A stretch of 64,000 nt of DNA from Azolla caroliniana. Lineage: Eukaryota; Polypodiophyta. Position 1 is the first letter of the stretch. Each line of letters begins with the position of its first letter. The translations under genes were made by a program, and so were the position numbers. This document shows positions 1 to 9,053 of the stretch, one piece after another. Where the stretch lies: assembly GCA_043228905.1 (NCBI GenBank), contig JBHGNT010000001.1, positions 14,136,001-14,200,000 on the forward strand, read 5' to 3'. The notes under the pieces are model-generated. The model worked only from the letters and a program-made list of their open reading frames with translations. It made no database searches and was not told the origin of the DNA.

Positions 1-607
1 AGAAATGGCACAGAGAGAGCAAGTGATGGAAGAAGAGAGACAATTGGGACAAAGCCGGATCGAGCGGAAGAGACGCAAGAAGGTGTCAGAAATCGCACTA
101 CGCCGAGGGCTCTGAACGAGCCGGAAGTGGATCAGGCTCAGCCTTCATAATGAAGCACGAGGCCAATTCGATGATTGTGAACACCTCGAAATTGAGCGAG
201 GTATGGTATGTTGATTCCGGAGCATTAGTCATATGACGAGTCATGAGGAATGGTTCTTGTACTTGGAGAAACCGGAAAAACAAGGAGTGATCGAAACGGG
301 AGACGACTCTCTGTATACTATCGAACATGTTGGAGAAGTTCCTCTCAGCCATGTCAGACAGAACATGAAACTTATGAACGTGTTGCACGTCTCGACAATA
401 ACCAAGAACCTGGTGTCGGTCAAAAAGATTTTCGCCCAAGGGTTGCAAGTTCGATTCATGCACCTCAAGTGCTACATCGAAGAGGAAGGCCAAGTTATTG
501 TGCAAGGGCGTCGTGAAGGGAGGATGTTCATCGTCGACACCAATCAAGCCGGAACCGCGCTGTTCGCGAAAGGACAGAAGGTCGAGTTGGACATCGATTT
601 GTGGCAC
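1..607 (+). pseudogene. Copia-1a gag-protease-pre-integrase fragment
   Basis: Partial Ty1/copia polyprotein with no start, cut at both ends. It aligns by eye with about 1730-2316 of the next copy. The first 200 bases are the polar linker after the zinc knuckle. A protease DSGA box lies at about 213-224, followed at once by a one-base frame change, and the frame at 233-607 carries the pre-integrase stretch up to LWH. Similarity stops at 607, where the LTR-like sequence of the next element begins. The family makes a gag-protease-integrase-RT-RNase H polyprotein, and this piece cannot. Family assignment is firm; the exact left edge lies outside the window. Confidence 0.8.
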
Positions 608-636
608 CGTACTTCTAATAGTCCCGTGTGGACTTG

Positions 637-644
637 TATAAATA
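637..644 (+). promoter_or_regulatory. TATA box of Copia-1b LTR
   Basis: TATAAATA lies about 170 bases before the primer-binding site, the usual place for the LTR promoter. This is by motif only. Confidence 0.5.
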
Positions 645-713
645 GCGCTGATGAGCGTGTTGTAGATACAGAGCACAGAGTATTCATGTAATTTTGGAAA
701 ATAGTGTGTCCTG

Positions 714-761
714 CTCTCTCTCTCTCTCTCTCGCGTACTCTCTCTCTCTCTCTCTCTCTCT
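714..761 (+). repeat. (CT)n microsatellite
   Basis: Two runs of CT separated by CGCGTA inside the R/U5 part of the LTR. Several other LTRs here carry CT or GA runs in the equivalent transcript leader. Confidence 0.9.
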
Positions 762-805
762 TTGTGTATTGTTCTTTCTAACGCTTCCGCAAGCAATCTT
801 TAACA

Positions 806-817
806 TGGTATCAGAGC
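806..817 (+). other. Primer-binding site, initiator tRNA-Met
   Basis: TGGTATCAGAGC is the classic plant sequence complementary to the 3' end of initiator Met tRNA, which primes minus-strand synthesis. It starts one base after the LTR end (ACA). Confidence 0.9.
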
Positions 818-901
818 GCGTGGGTTGAGAACCTCTGCTGCAGACATCTATGCTTGTGAAGGAAACCCTAACAGATCAGAAAACAAACACAAAAGGAGAA
901 A

Positions 902-3264
902 TGGACAGAGGTATGGGTACGTCGCTCTTGGTGGAGAGGCTCGACAGAACCAACTACGCATCTTGGTCATACAAGATGCACCAGTACTTGCCTGGGCATG
1001 GCTACTAGAGTTATGTCGACGGAGTGAACGACTCAGCATCGGAGACGACACACAAGGACTTCCTAGTGTGGGAACAGGCGGCAAGCAGGGTGAGTACTGC
1101 TTTGCGTCCAGTGTCCGTGACCAGTTGCTCAGCCATATTTGTGATGCCAAGACACTGAAGGATGCTTGGGGAAACTTGAAAAAGGTCTTCGCCGCAAGCA
1201 CCAATGCCTGGAAGCTGCAACTCAGACAAGAGTTGAGCAATGTTCGACAGAAGAACATGTCGGTGGCAGATTACACAGCCCGGATCAAAGGGATCTGTGA
1301 CTCGCTTGCCTCTCAATTAACGTCACCGTAGAGGAAGACGAGATGGTGCAGGTCTATCTTGGAGGCCTGGCGTCCAAGTTCGGAGCTTTCCGAACTACGG
1401 TTTGTACAAGGGAGAATACACCCTCATTTTTCGACTTACAGTCGATGCTCCTTGTAGAGGAGAACCACGCCGGTGCATCTACCAGTGCATCCCCAGATAG
1501 CCGGATGCTGTACACGGGAGCGGATCGGTACCGTGAGCGTGGTGGACGAGGCAGGTTGGCACGCAATGGAGGCGGCCGGCAAGAGCAGGAACGAAGGCAG
1601 AGTGAGCGTGCCGACAGTAGTTCTGGGACTTCCACAAGCAGAGGGAGTCAAGGTGGTGCTGGAGGCCGGCAAGACAAATCCGCTACGGAATGCTCGTATT
1701 GTGGCAAAAAGGGCCACAGGGAAACCGAGTGCTGGAGAAAGCATGCCGATTCGGACAAATCCGGATCCGGCAAGACCGGTAAGGAAGGCCGGCAAAGCTC
1801 GCACTACGCAAACGGATCGGGAGGATCCAAGAACGGTAAGGGGCCAACCTTGGTGATGAAGCACAAGGCAAACTCGATGAAGAAGACCACTTCCAAATCA
1901 GAGGAAGTGTGGTACGTTGACTCCGGGGCATCGAACCACATGACGAGCCACGAGGAGTGGTTCTCCTTTTTGGAGAAGCCGGATCAACCGGGAGTTGTCG
2001 AAAACGGAGATGACACTCCACCCGATCGTGCATGTCGGAGAAGTCCCTTTGAGCCACGTCGAACAGAGGGGGAAGCTGATGAATGTATTACATGTTCCAA
2101 CGATCACGAAGAACCTGGTGTCGGTCGGGTAGATCGTCCACCAGGGGATGCAGGTGCGGTTTACGCACCTCGGGTGCTTCATTCAGGATGAGGGCGAAGT
2201 TATTGCGCAAGGGTGCAGAGATGGGAGGATGTTTATCCTCAACACCAATGACGTCGGCACCGCACTGTTCGCCAAAGGACAGAAGGTCGAGTCGGATATC
2301 AACTTGTGGCACAAGCGGATCGACCACGTCAACTACCGGAGGCTTCAAGACCTGCAAACGGAACAAGTCGTTCTCGGTTTGCCGAATTTTAGCGGCCGGA
2401 GAGCCAAGATTTGTGAAGCCTGCCAACTCGGGAAGCAACACTGGCTTCCATTCCCCACCGAAAGAAATCGAAGCCGTAACAAGCTCGATCTTATCCATTC
2501 GGATGTGTGGGGATCGGCACAAAATGTTAGCATTGGCGGGAGTCGATATTTCATCTCCTTCATCGACGACTACACGCGACATACATGGATCTACCTCATT
2601 GAGCGGAAGAGCGAAGTCTTCGAGTGTTTCTGGAGCCTCCAGAAGATGGTGGAACGGGAATCGAAGAGGAAGTTCAAATGCCTACGGTCGGATGGCGGAA
2701 AAGAGTACTTTTCCAGCCAATTCAACAACTATCTGCAACAAAAAGGAATTCGGCGAGAATTCAGCTGTAGATACACACCGCAACGGAATGGTGATGCGGC
2801 TAGGGCAATGCTTGAGGAAAAGAGCATGGCCAAGTTCTACTGGGCGGAGGTGGTCCAAATGGCCGTTTACATCCAGAACCGGATCGGGGACAAGGTGTCA
2901 GCTCACGAGCTGTATTTCGGGCGCAAGCCAAATTTGAGACACCTCCGGATATTCAGCAGCATAGCTTATGTACATGTGCCGGATGAGAAGCGGAGAAAGG
3001 TGGATGCAAAATCAGAAAAATGCATCCTGATCGGCTATGCTCAAGAGCAAAAGGGTTATAAGTGTTATAACCCCTGGACGAAGCAGGTTCGAGTCAGCCG
3101 AGATGTCGAGTTTGATGAATCAGCATCATGGTATTCCTTACCAATTCCGACTTCCGATCCCGATCCAATGTCGGAGGATGGGGCTAGTGAGCTTGAACCG
3201 GCCTAGGTAGAAAAAGATGAAGTCGGGACTCAAGATGAGAGGGTACAAGATGTCCTCCCCCTTC
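902..3264 (+). pseudogene. Copia-1b gag-protease-integrase pseudogene
   Basis: Ty1/copia polyprotein starting at the ATG at 902 (MDRGMGTS). In order: UBN2-type gag with an in-frame TAG at about 1005 and a frameshift near 1110-1130; further gag and the CX2CX4HX4C zinc knuckle at 1691-1732; protease DSGA at 1919-1930; a frameshift near 2020-2030; pre-integrase domain; integrase core with the first Asp at 2502 and the second at 2691. The segment carrying the catalytic Glu is deleted at about 2785-2803, where NG runs straight into AMLEE. A TAG at 3204 ends the long frame, and acidic linker similarity continues to about 3264. RT and RNase H are absent, so the element is 3'-truncated and inactive. 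Confidence 0.88.
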
Positions 3265-3448
3265 CCTCTTTTATAGATGTTCTCATGCATATGATGCATG
3301 TGAGGGTACAAGACATGCATAAATTGCATGTTTGCCATTTGGCGCTTATGTATTACATGTGGTGCATGATAACCATGTCACTCATTTTAGTTCTCATGTA
3401 TGAGAATTTACATGTAAAAGTACAATGATAGAAATATAATTTCAACTA
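3265..3448. other. Unassigned AT-rich stretch
   Basis: No coding similarity to anything else in the window. It holds several ATGCAT/GCATGT palindromic motifs around 3285-3345 and no clear repeat boundary. I see no gene here. Confidence 0.5.
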
Positions 3449-3525
3449 AATAGCATGGCTTAATGGTAAGCCAATTGACTCCTAACTTGGAGGTGCAAGG
3501 TTCGAATCCTTACTTTCCCTCCTTG
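3449..3525 (+). repeat. tRNA-derived SINE head or tRNA pseudogene
   Basis: An A-box-like TGGCTTAATGG at 3456-3466 and a perfect B box GGTTCGAATCC at 3499-3509 sit at normal RNA polymerase III spacing. A CTCC/GGAG anticodon-like stem is visible, but its loop is 6 nt instead of 7, and the acceptor ends (3449-3455 and about 3512-3518) do not pair, so this is not a working tRNA. It is followed by a T/A-rich run at 3521-3565, as in plant SINE tails. A SINE remnant is the best reading. Confidence 0.55.
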
Positions 3526-3564
3526 TATATGTAAATATGTATATATATTTATATATTTATTTAT

Positions 3565-3848
3565 CTAGTCGCCGGACGCCGGTTCGCCGGATGCCGTCGG
3601 TTACCGGTGCCGTCGCCGGATGCCGTCGGTTACCGGTGCCGTCGCCGGATACCGTTGCGTCGCCGGATGCCGTCGCCGGATACCGGTGCGTCGCTTGATG
3701 CCGTCGGTTACCGCTACCATCGTTGGATGCCGTCGCCGGATACCGGTGCACCGCCGGATGCCGTCGGTTACCGGTGCCTCGCCAGATGCCATCGCCGGAT
3801 GCCGTCGGATCACCGTCGCCGGATTGCCGCCGGATCACCGTCTCCATC
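3565..3848 (+). repeat. GC-rich minisatellite, about 29-bp period
   Basis: Imperfect tandem repeats of a roughly 29-bp unit built from two similar 14-15-bp halves (GTCGGTTACCGGTGCC and GTCGCCGGATGCC). About nine to ten units are seen, the last ones degenerate. Open frames through it on both strands are repeat artefacts. It lies next to the probable LTR of Gypsy-1b and may be part of that LTR. Confidence 0.85.
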
Positions 3849-4242
3849 GTTGGTCCGGTTTTGGTTGGCCAAAACCCTTTACGAGTAGCTAGCCCACCTC
3901 CACTCTTAGTTCAAGTTACCTTGAACTCTCTATGTTCCACACATAGACACAAAGATAATATCTTTTGCTCCACCTTATATATGATGAGAGCTGTATTTGT
4001 CGTGCCTATATGGGATATCTCACAATTTTCTCCTTTCCTTTTACAAACTTTATACCCTCATATCTTAACATTTAGTTGTCTGTTTCTCGTGTAATAAAGT
4101 GCGTTCGAAACCTCCATCATTTTGTACTTAGATATTAAATCTATTTAAAATGTTATCTTCACAATTATTGTACTACGTGATTCATACTCGATTTTGTACG
4201 TTTTATGGGATTTTCACACTATTGCCGAAAATCTTCACGACA
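3849..4242 (-). repeat. Probable 3' LTR of Gypsy-1b
   Basis: On the minus strand the sequence after the polypurine tract begins TGTCGTGAAGA, the same first ten bases as the Gypsy-1a LTR. It contains TATAAAG at about 4047-4053. The same starting sequence recurs at 43554-43588. The end of the LTR cannot be placed, and the minisatellite at 3565-3848 may lie inside it. Confidence 0.55.
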
Positions 4243-4265
4243 TCCACCCCCACCAAACCGCACGT
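4243..4265 (-). other. Polypurine tract of Gypsy-1b
   Basis: Minus-strand GGTTTGGTGGGGGTGGA abuts the LTR start. The Gypsy-1a tract before 36051 is almost the same (GGTTAGGTGGGGGCGGA). It primes plus-strand DNA synthesis. Confidence 0.7.
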
Positions 4266-4305
4266 CCTCCGGTACGTGCCAAGAAGAGAAGTGAGATTTC
4301 GGCTA

Positions 4306-4657
4306 CGATGATCAATTAGATTCCTCCATGTCTTCATTTTCATCCGGCCTATTATGTTCATCGTCGAGGTAATCGAGGTCAGGATCCTTGTCTTGTCTTT
4401 TCTTGAAAATCTTTACTCTTTTTCCCGCAATGGGTACAGCCAACCTTGATCCGTCTAGTTCCGCAAGGTGGTATGTGGCATTATCGTTGGCACTTGTCAC
4501 CACATACGGCCCGAACCATCTTCTTGCGAACTTCCTTGTTGTACTGTGTTGATTGTCAAGGGTGCTGTCGTAAACCAAAACCCAATCCCCTTCTTCAATC
4601 TTCTTGGGACGAAGTCGATGCGTGTTGTTGAACCGAACTTTGTTCCTCCATTTTGAG
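4306..4657 (-). pseudogene. Gypsy-1b integrase C-terminal remnant
   Basis: Starts inside the integrase C-terminal domain. RNKVRF...THRLRPKK, then FARRWFGPYVV, HLAELDGSR and VPIAGKR match the last 115 or so residues of the Gypsy-1a integrase (about 35640-35920). The FARRWFGPYVV stretch is the GPY/F-type module that binds DNA after the catalytic core. The tail is acidic (EDMEESN) and ends at 4312. The catalytic core is absent upstream, so this is a retained 3' end of pol, not a working integrase. Confidence 0.85.
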
Positions 4658-5033
4658 CATATCCATTCTTTCCACCCGAACCATTGTCGCCATCCGATCT
4701 ACCATAGTCTTCATTCACTGTTTACATGGCCATGGATAACGGCTCCTCGTGTTCCTCTTGAGCATAACCTTTCATGTCTTGTGCATGTGCCATACTTCCC
4801 ACTTTTTCCACCTTTGTGATATAATCTCGCGTTAGAGTTGAAAATCTTCATGTTATAGCCCTCCTTTGTTGAGATCTCATCCTTGGTACCACCCTTCAAA
4901 TTTGCTTGGCCCGCTTGGTCCTTGTCATCCTTTGTAGTGCACCTGCTTGACCTCTTCCTCATAATCGTTAGCCTTGATCTCTTCGACCTCTGATTGAGTC
5001 GGAGTAGCTTATGTCTGAATCGGTCTTGTCCAA
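4658..5033 (-). other. Linker between ORF and integrase tail in Gypsy-1b
   Basis: Lys/Arg- and Glu-rich translations in two overlapping minus frames, without a recognisable domain. Repeats related to GATCGGTTTTGACCGATTTGG run from 5005 to 5135 and reach into the upstream ORF. This is probably decayed coding sequence of the same chimeric element. Confidence 0.4.
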
Positions 5034-6335
5034 TCAGCTTCCGTTCTGATTCGTATTCGGCCGATTTGGACTCAGTTGATCGGTTTTTACCGATTTGGCC
5101 CCCTTTTGGGTCAGTTTTGACCAATCAGTTTCTGTCCGGATTTGTTTCTTTTTCTTTGATTTCACCGGCCTCGACCGGTTTGACCTCTGACACTTCTTTC
5201 CATTGTCCGTTGTGTAGGTCCTCCGATTGGGCCCCCAATCACTCTGATCACACGCTGGGTTCTGCCCCTCGCGTGTCGCCTTCGTTCCTCGTTTGGCTCG
5301 ATCGTCCCCTCGTCCTGAGCATCTTGTCGTGCTATCTCTCTCCATTCCGCGCTTGCCTTCCATAGGGTCTACCCACATGTCGATGTCGACCTTCGAATAT
5401 GCCCTTGCTCTTAGGCCCTCGTGCGGTTGTAATGCACACTTCATTTTTCGCCGTAATGCTTGCGTCGTATTACGCCATAGTGCATGCTCCGTATTACGCG
5501 CTTCTCCCGATGCAGACCCGACCTCCGCGTTGTCGTGCTTTCGTTTAGATCGGAATTTCGGACAAATCATCTTCCATCCGAACCAGCTTCCAACTTTACC
5601 TTCCTCGCCGTCATCTCCCGTCTCTCCGGTCTCATGTTGGACACAAATCGCTGAAGTCTCTACGATTAGTGGGCAAGAATCCTCGGTATTATCGTTCTTC
5701 ATTGTTTCACCCATAGCCACCTTCTCGGCTATATCTTCGTCATATGCATCGTATTCGAACTTTGTTTTCTCTCCGCCACCTTCCATCTCTTCGGTCTCAC
5801 GTTGTCTTTCGAATGCAAATGTCGAAGTTTCTAGAACTAGTGGTGGGAAAGTCTTCATACGGCCATCAGCCATTGATTCGTCCATAGCCACCTCCGATTC
5901 GATGTCATCTTTCGTGGCGACCTTCTCAATAAAGTCCGCCTCGCACTCTTTATCTCCCTCGATAATGCAAGCATCCCTTATGCTTACCCCTTTTTCACCC
6001 AATGTTTCTGATACTTGTATTCCGAAACCTTCTTCCACCCTTGAAGTGGTGTTTCCCACTCTCAAGTCATCGGTCTTATCCTTAGCCATTGTTATTTCGC
6101 AAGAAAAGAGGATGCCTTGTTCTATCCCCTCTCCCGTGGTACTGACGTATCGTACTTCGGCCTTCGTATCAGCCACATTCCTTAATCGATCATCCCTTAT
6201 AGGCCATGTTGTTGCCGATGATATTCTCATCTTCCTCTTATCATGTCTTCGGCATACTCTTTTGACTTCAACCCAATCCTCGGTAAGGCCATTTGCACCA
6301 TCATCATCTTCGAGTTCGATCCCGATGTCCATCAT
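5034..6335 (-). CDS. Unrecognised acidic 433-aa ORF in gag position
   Basis: Open for 433 codons, while the gag part just before it in the same frame has five TGA stops in about 170 codons. The ATG chosen (6335, MMDIGIELED) follows the last of those stops by two codons. Residues about 17-36 (GLTEDWVEVKRVCRRHDKRK) match Gypsy-1a gag (GLMTDWAAVKRVCGRFDKRR), so the ORF continues gag. After that I recognise no family: no zinc knuckle, signal peptide or membrane segment. Residues about 130-250 hold two related acidic repeats (EKVAT...PLVLETSTF and EKVAM...PLIVETSAI). The last 60 residues are Lys/Arg/Asn-rich. It could be a capsid-fused accessory protein, or chance preservation. Confidence 0.5.
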   Translation of the reverse strand: MMDIGIELEDDDGANGLTEDWVEVKRVCRRHDKRKMRISSATTWPIRDDRLRNVADTKAEVRYVSTTGEGIEQGILFSCEITMAKDKTDDLRVGNTTSRVEEGFGIQVSETLGEKGVSIRDACIIEGDKECEADFIEKVATKDDIESEVAMDESMADGRMKTFPPLVLETSTFAFERQRETEEMEGGGEKTKFEYDAYDEDIAEKVAMGETMKNDNTEDSCPLIVETSAICVQHETGETGDDGEEGKVGSWFGWKMICPKFRSKRKHDNAEVGSASGEARNTEHALWRNTTQALRRKMKCALQPHEGLRARAYSKVDIDMWVDPMEGKRGMERDSTTRCSGRGDDRAKRGTKATREGQNPACDQSDWGPNRRTYTTDNGKKCQRSNRSRPVKSKKKKQIRTETDWSKLTQKGAKSVKTDQLSPNRPNTNQNGS

Positions 6336-6842
6336 TTCTTTTCAATCGATTGATCTTACGAACATTAGGACTTTATCCTCCCCCACCAAACTTTGATCCC
6401 GCTTCGAGAGTCGAGCAAAACGAAGCTCGAACTCTAGGAATGCTTGTGTTGCACTTCAGTGGGTCTTCTCTGATGCCACCCATTCGTCGAACTCTCGCCG
6501 ATCTCATCCCTTTGATCTCTCGTAGTCATATGCCTCTCGTCAAGCTTCTTCAAAGAACCCCCATGTCGGGTTTTGTTGTCGTATCTTGTGGATTCTCTCT
6601 TGTAGCTCATCCGTAGCCACCCGACTGAAGGATATCACTTGCAATCCTTCTGATACCCCACATCACATCATCTCCGCCTTGTAGTCACATAGATAGCGTG
6701 ACACATCATTGACGTTGAATTGCTCGTTTCATTGCACAAGCCACTCTACTGTCGACTTCATCTCCGACATCGCATGTTGTTCTTGTTGCATCCGCGCAAT
6801 CATCATCATCATTATGCTCATTGCCTCTTGTTGATTCTCCAT
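6336..6842 (-). pseudogene. Gypsy-1b gag N-terminal part
   Basis: Starts at the ATG at 6842 (MENQQEAM) in the same frame as the 433-aa ORF. Residues such as VSRYLCDYKAEMM, FDEWVASEK and FELRFARLSKRD match Gypsy-1a gag (ATRYLVSYGAEML, FVEWVESPRK, FEERFARLSALDR), the capsid-like region. There are five in-frame stops and no frameshift. All five are TGA, which single CGA-to-TGA changes could explain. Gag would form the virus-like particle. This copy cannot be translated through unless the stops are read through. Confidence 0.78.
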
Positions 6843-6881
6843 ATCCTTGCCACCCACTTTCACATCGGCTTCACCACCTTG

Positions 6882-7346
6882 TGTTGTGTCTTTCGGTGCC
6901 GGATCGTTGCGTGAGTCAGGTGGGAACCGCTGGGGTTTTGGACTAGGAGGAGGAATAATTTGAGACTAATTAGAATATAGATAGGTTGTAGGAAAGAGAT
7001 ATAGAAACCTCGTGAATCCCACGAGTGTATTGTATTAGATTAATCAATATTAAGATAATAATATGAATTTAGATAGAAAGAGAAGGATTCACAAAATAAA
7101 CTATACTCTTGAATCCCACGAGTATAGTTTATTTTGTGAATCCTTCTCTTTCTATCTAAATTCATATTATTATCTTAATATTGATTAATCTAATACAATA
7201 CACTCGTGGGATTCACGAGGTTTCTATATCTCTTTCCTACAACCTATCTATATTCTAATTAGTCTCAAATTATTCCTCCTCCTAGTCCAAAACCCCAGCG
7301 GTTCCCACCCGACTCACGCAACGATCCATCGCCGAAAGGCACGACA
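6882..7346. repeat. Giant near-perfect palindrome
   Basis: Arms 6882-7108 and 7120-7346 are reverse complements around an 11-base spacer centred on 7114. The inner 208 bases of each arm (6901-7108, 7120-7327) show one mismatch by eye, at 6918, and the outer 19 have a few more. The left arm abuts the start of the Gypsy-1b internal region, so it is probably the U5 end of the Gypsy-1b 5' LTR. The right arm is an inverted copy and abuts Gypsy-4a sequence. It could extrude a cruciform or give a long hairpin RNA. Confidence 0.9.
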
Positions 7347-7984
7347 ACGTACCAACAAAGTTTGTGGTAAACGAGGGGGAAATAAGCACACTTGACATGT
7401 ATGTTCCTTTTAAAAAAACATATATGGGAAATGCCTCGCATAAACCCTAAACCCCATTAAATATTAAACATTCAAGAAGAGCAACCTACTTGGTTGGCTC
7501 CAATGTTTAACGTATTTGTTCTTGAGGTATCGAGTTCAAATATGACCAAGACCATACAACATCTTTGATGCATATGACTATAACACATATTTAGACTTGA
7601 GGTCTAAGTGTACTTCCGGGTCCTCATAATAGGACGTAAAGAGCCGAAACCATATATGTGGGCATCGAAACATATTGTTAACATTGTTTTCGTGTATAAA
7701 CTATTCATGACGCGAATATACATGGTTGAGCCTTGGGCAGCCACCATGAAAAAATTGATATAGAGATAAGGGAAAGACATTAATTTTTCACCCCCATCGT
7801 TTTTAAAACACCTTTGTGTTACCAAAATAACCTGATCTTGAACCTTGTCTCATACGTCTAAAGGGGTATTGATGTGAGATCATGATATCGATTAATATTG
7901 GCCCATGATATGTTTACATCATGACTTGATGTTATGACTATTTGTCTAACCTTATCCTATTTCTTTGCCAGAAATAATCTTTCA
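7347..7984 (+). other. Gypsy-4a untranslated leader with tRNA-like segment
   Basis: No coding frame. It is the inverted counterpart of 12950-13475 in Gypsy-4b, and a shorter match occurs in the Gypsy-3 leader (53300-53445, the GAGGCTCAACCATG block). Inside, at about 7482-7550, lies a tRNA-like stretch with an A-box-like TTGGTTGGCTC at 7490-7500 and a B-box-like GAGTTCAAATA at 7532-7542. A SINE-derived piece or pol III-like signal may therefore belong to the leader of this family. Confidence 0.6.
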
Positions 7985-9053
7985 ATGGCTCAAAATAACG
8001 AACCGACGTCATCCGCTCAAGCAGAAGGAACTCAAGGAAATCCTCCTAGACAAATGTCCATTGAGATGTATTCTTCACAAATAAGCCAATAACTTAGTTT
8101 CACCGCTCAACAGATGACCGAACTTCGGCAATCTCAAAGTGCTCTTGAGGCGCGTGCCATTAGTTTACAACATGAGACTAATAGACCTGATGAGCGACAG
8201 GGTAAACCATCGTTTGTCGTTAAGCCATTTACAGGAGAAAATAAGGAAAGAACCGAAGAAGCAATCTGCACGTGGCTCAGCCGATGGGAGTTTCATTTTG
8301 AGATCTATCCCACGCTAGATAGTACGAAGATTTCATATGTCGGCCGAGAACTAGGGGGTAAGGCTTCCGCCGAGAACTAGGGGTTAAGGTCGTCGCTTGG
8401 TGGTGTGTGCTCCGAACTTTGGGGAAATTGCCCGATACTTGGACATAATTTGTCACAGTTTTTAAGGGCCAATTTCTGCAACCTCCCTCTCGAACTGAGG
8501 CAGCACAAGATTTAATGAACCTCTCTAGCATGAAGTTTTCCTCTCTAGAATAATATGTTCACCATGCTAGAAGCCAAATCCAAAAATTGGGTCTAGAAGG
8601 GGACAATTGGTTAATAGCTTGTTTTGTCAATGGCATTCCCAATTCGGACTATAACTGGATAGTGCACGATAAGGCTCCAAAATCCTTCGAACAGGCCATT
8701 AAAATAGTTCTTCGCTATCAACGCACTTTGAAGAAGGACCACAACAAACCCAACGAAGCGCTCAAGACTAATTAGTCACAATTCGCTGGGAAATACAAGA
8801 CATCCAACGAATTCATGGATCACGATTGTAAGCGACAACATCCTTTTTGCATATTCTGCAAAAAGAAGGGTCATACAAAAGAGCAATATCGAAAGCTCCA
8901 ATGGAAAGAGCACGACAACAAAGCTAAAGCTGCAGACTATAAAGGTCAGATTCCTAATGTCCTTCAGGTCTATACACATCATTTAAGTAATTGTCAATGT
9001 TCTTTCCCTCACTATGTATTGGGTCCCAATGATTTACTACGTGCAAACGGGTA
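7985..9053 (+). pseudogene. Gypsy-4a gag
   Basis: Starts at the ATG at 7985 (MAQNNEPTSS). An in-frame TAA near 8090 is followed by the retrotransposon gag region KPSFVVKPFTG...W...HFEIYP, matching Gypsy-3 gag. Around 8355-8390 a short imperfect duplication (GAACTAGGGG...) brings a stop, and frames change again near 8400-8590. The nucleocapsid motif CIFCKKKGHTKEQY (about 8850-8892) is CX2CX4HX4 with the last Cys replaced by Tyr. Gag would package element RNA; this copy is broken by stops and has a damaged zinc knuckle. Confidence 0.82.

Larger units (their letters stand above)
608..805 (+). repeat. 5'-truncated LTR of Copia-1b
   Basis: This stretch sits between the end of the upstream polyprotein fragment and a perfect primer-binding site at 806. 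It holds a TATA box, long CT runs and an ACA end, as expected for the 3' part of a 5' LTR. The expected TG start is missing, so the U3 part appears lost at the junction with Copia-1a. No second LTR for this element is present, so the length cannot be verified. Confidence 0.65.
3846..6881 (-). mobile_element. Gypsy-1b, chimeric gag-only derivative
   Basis: Minus-strand Ty3/gypsy derivative of the same family as the full-length Gypsy-1a at 29963-36686. Reading down from 6881: a leader with GGTGAAGCCGATGTG, matching the start of the Gypsy-1a internal region; gag (6842-6336) with stops; an uninterrupted 433-codon ORF (6335-5034); a linker; the integrase C-terminus (4657-4306); a polypurine tract; and an LTR that starts TGTCGTGAAG at 4242. 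Protease, RT, RNase H and the integrase core are missing. The low-coordinate end is not defined. Confidence 0.7.

Noticed and set aside
98-796. Minus 232-codon frame near the left edge
   Set aside because: N-terminal Arg/Glu repeats come from the CT microsatellite, and the rest is antisense to Copia-1a and the LTR.
3449-3525. Functional tRNA gene
   Set aside because: The acceptor stem does not pair and the anticodon loop has the wrong length; only A/B boxes are convincing.
3557-3892. Several open frames through the minisatellite on both strands
   Set aside because: Low-complexity repeat translations without start context or homology.
5293-6396. Plus-strand 367-codon frame opposite the Gypsy-1b ORF
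   Set aside because: The minus frame carries the gag similarity (GLTEDWVEVKRV) and follows gag in frame; the plus frame matches nothing and is Ser-rich, typical of antisense shadow.
6882-7346. Rho-independent-type terminator or microRNA gene
   Set aside because: Arms of 227 bp with near-perfect pairing are too long for a terminator or usual miRNA hairpin; an inverted duplication is simpler.
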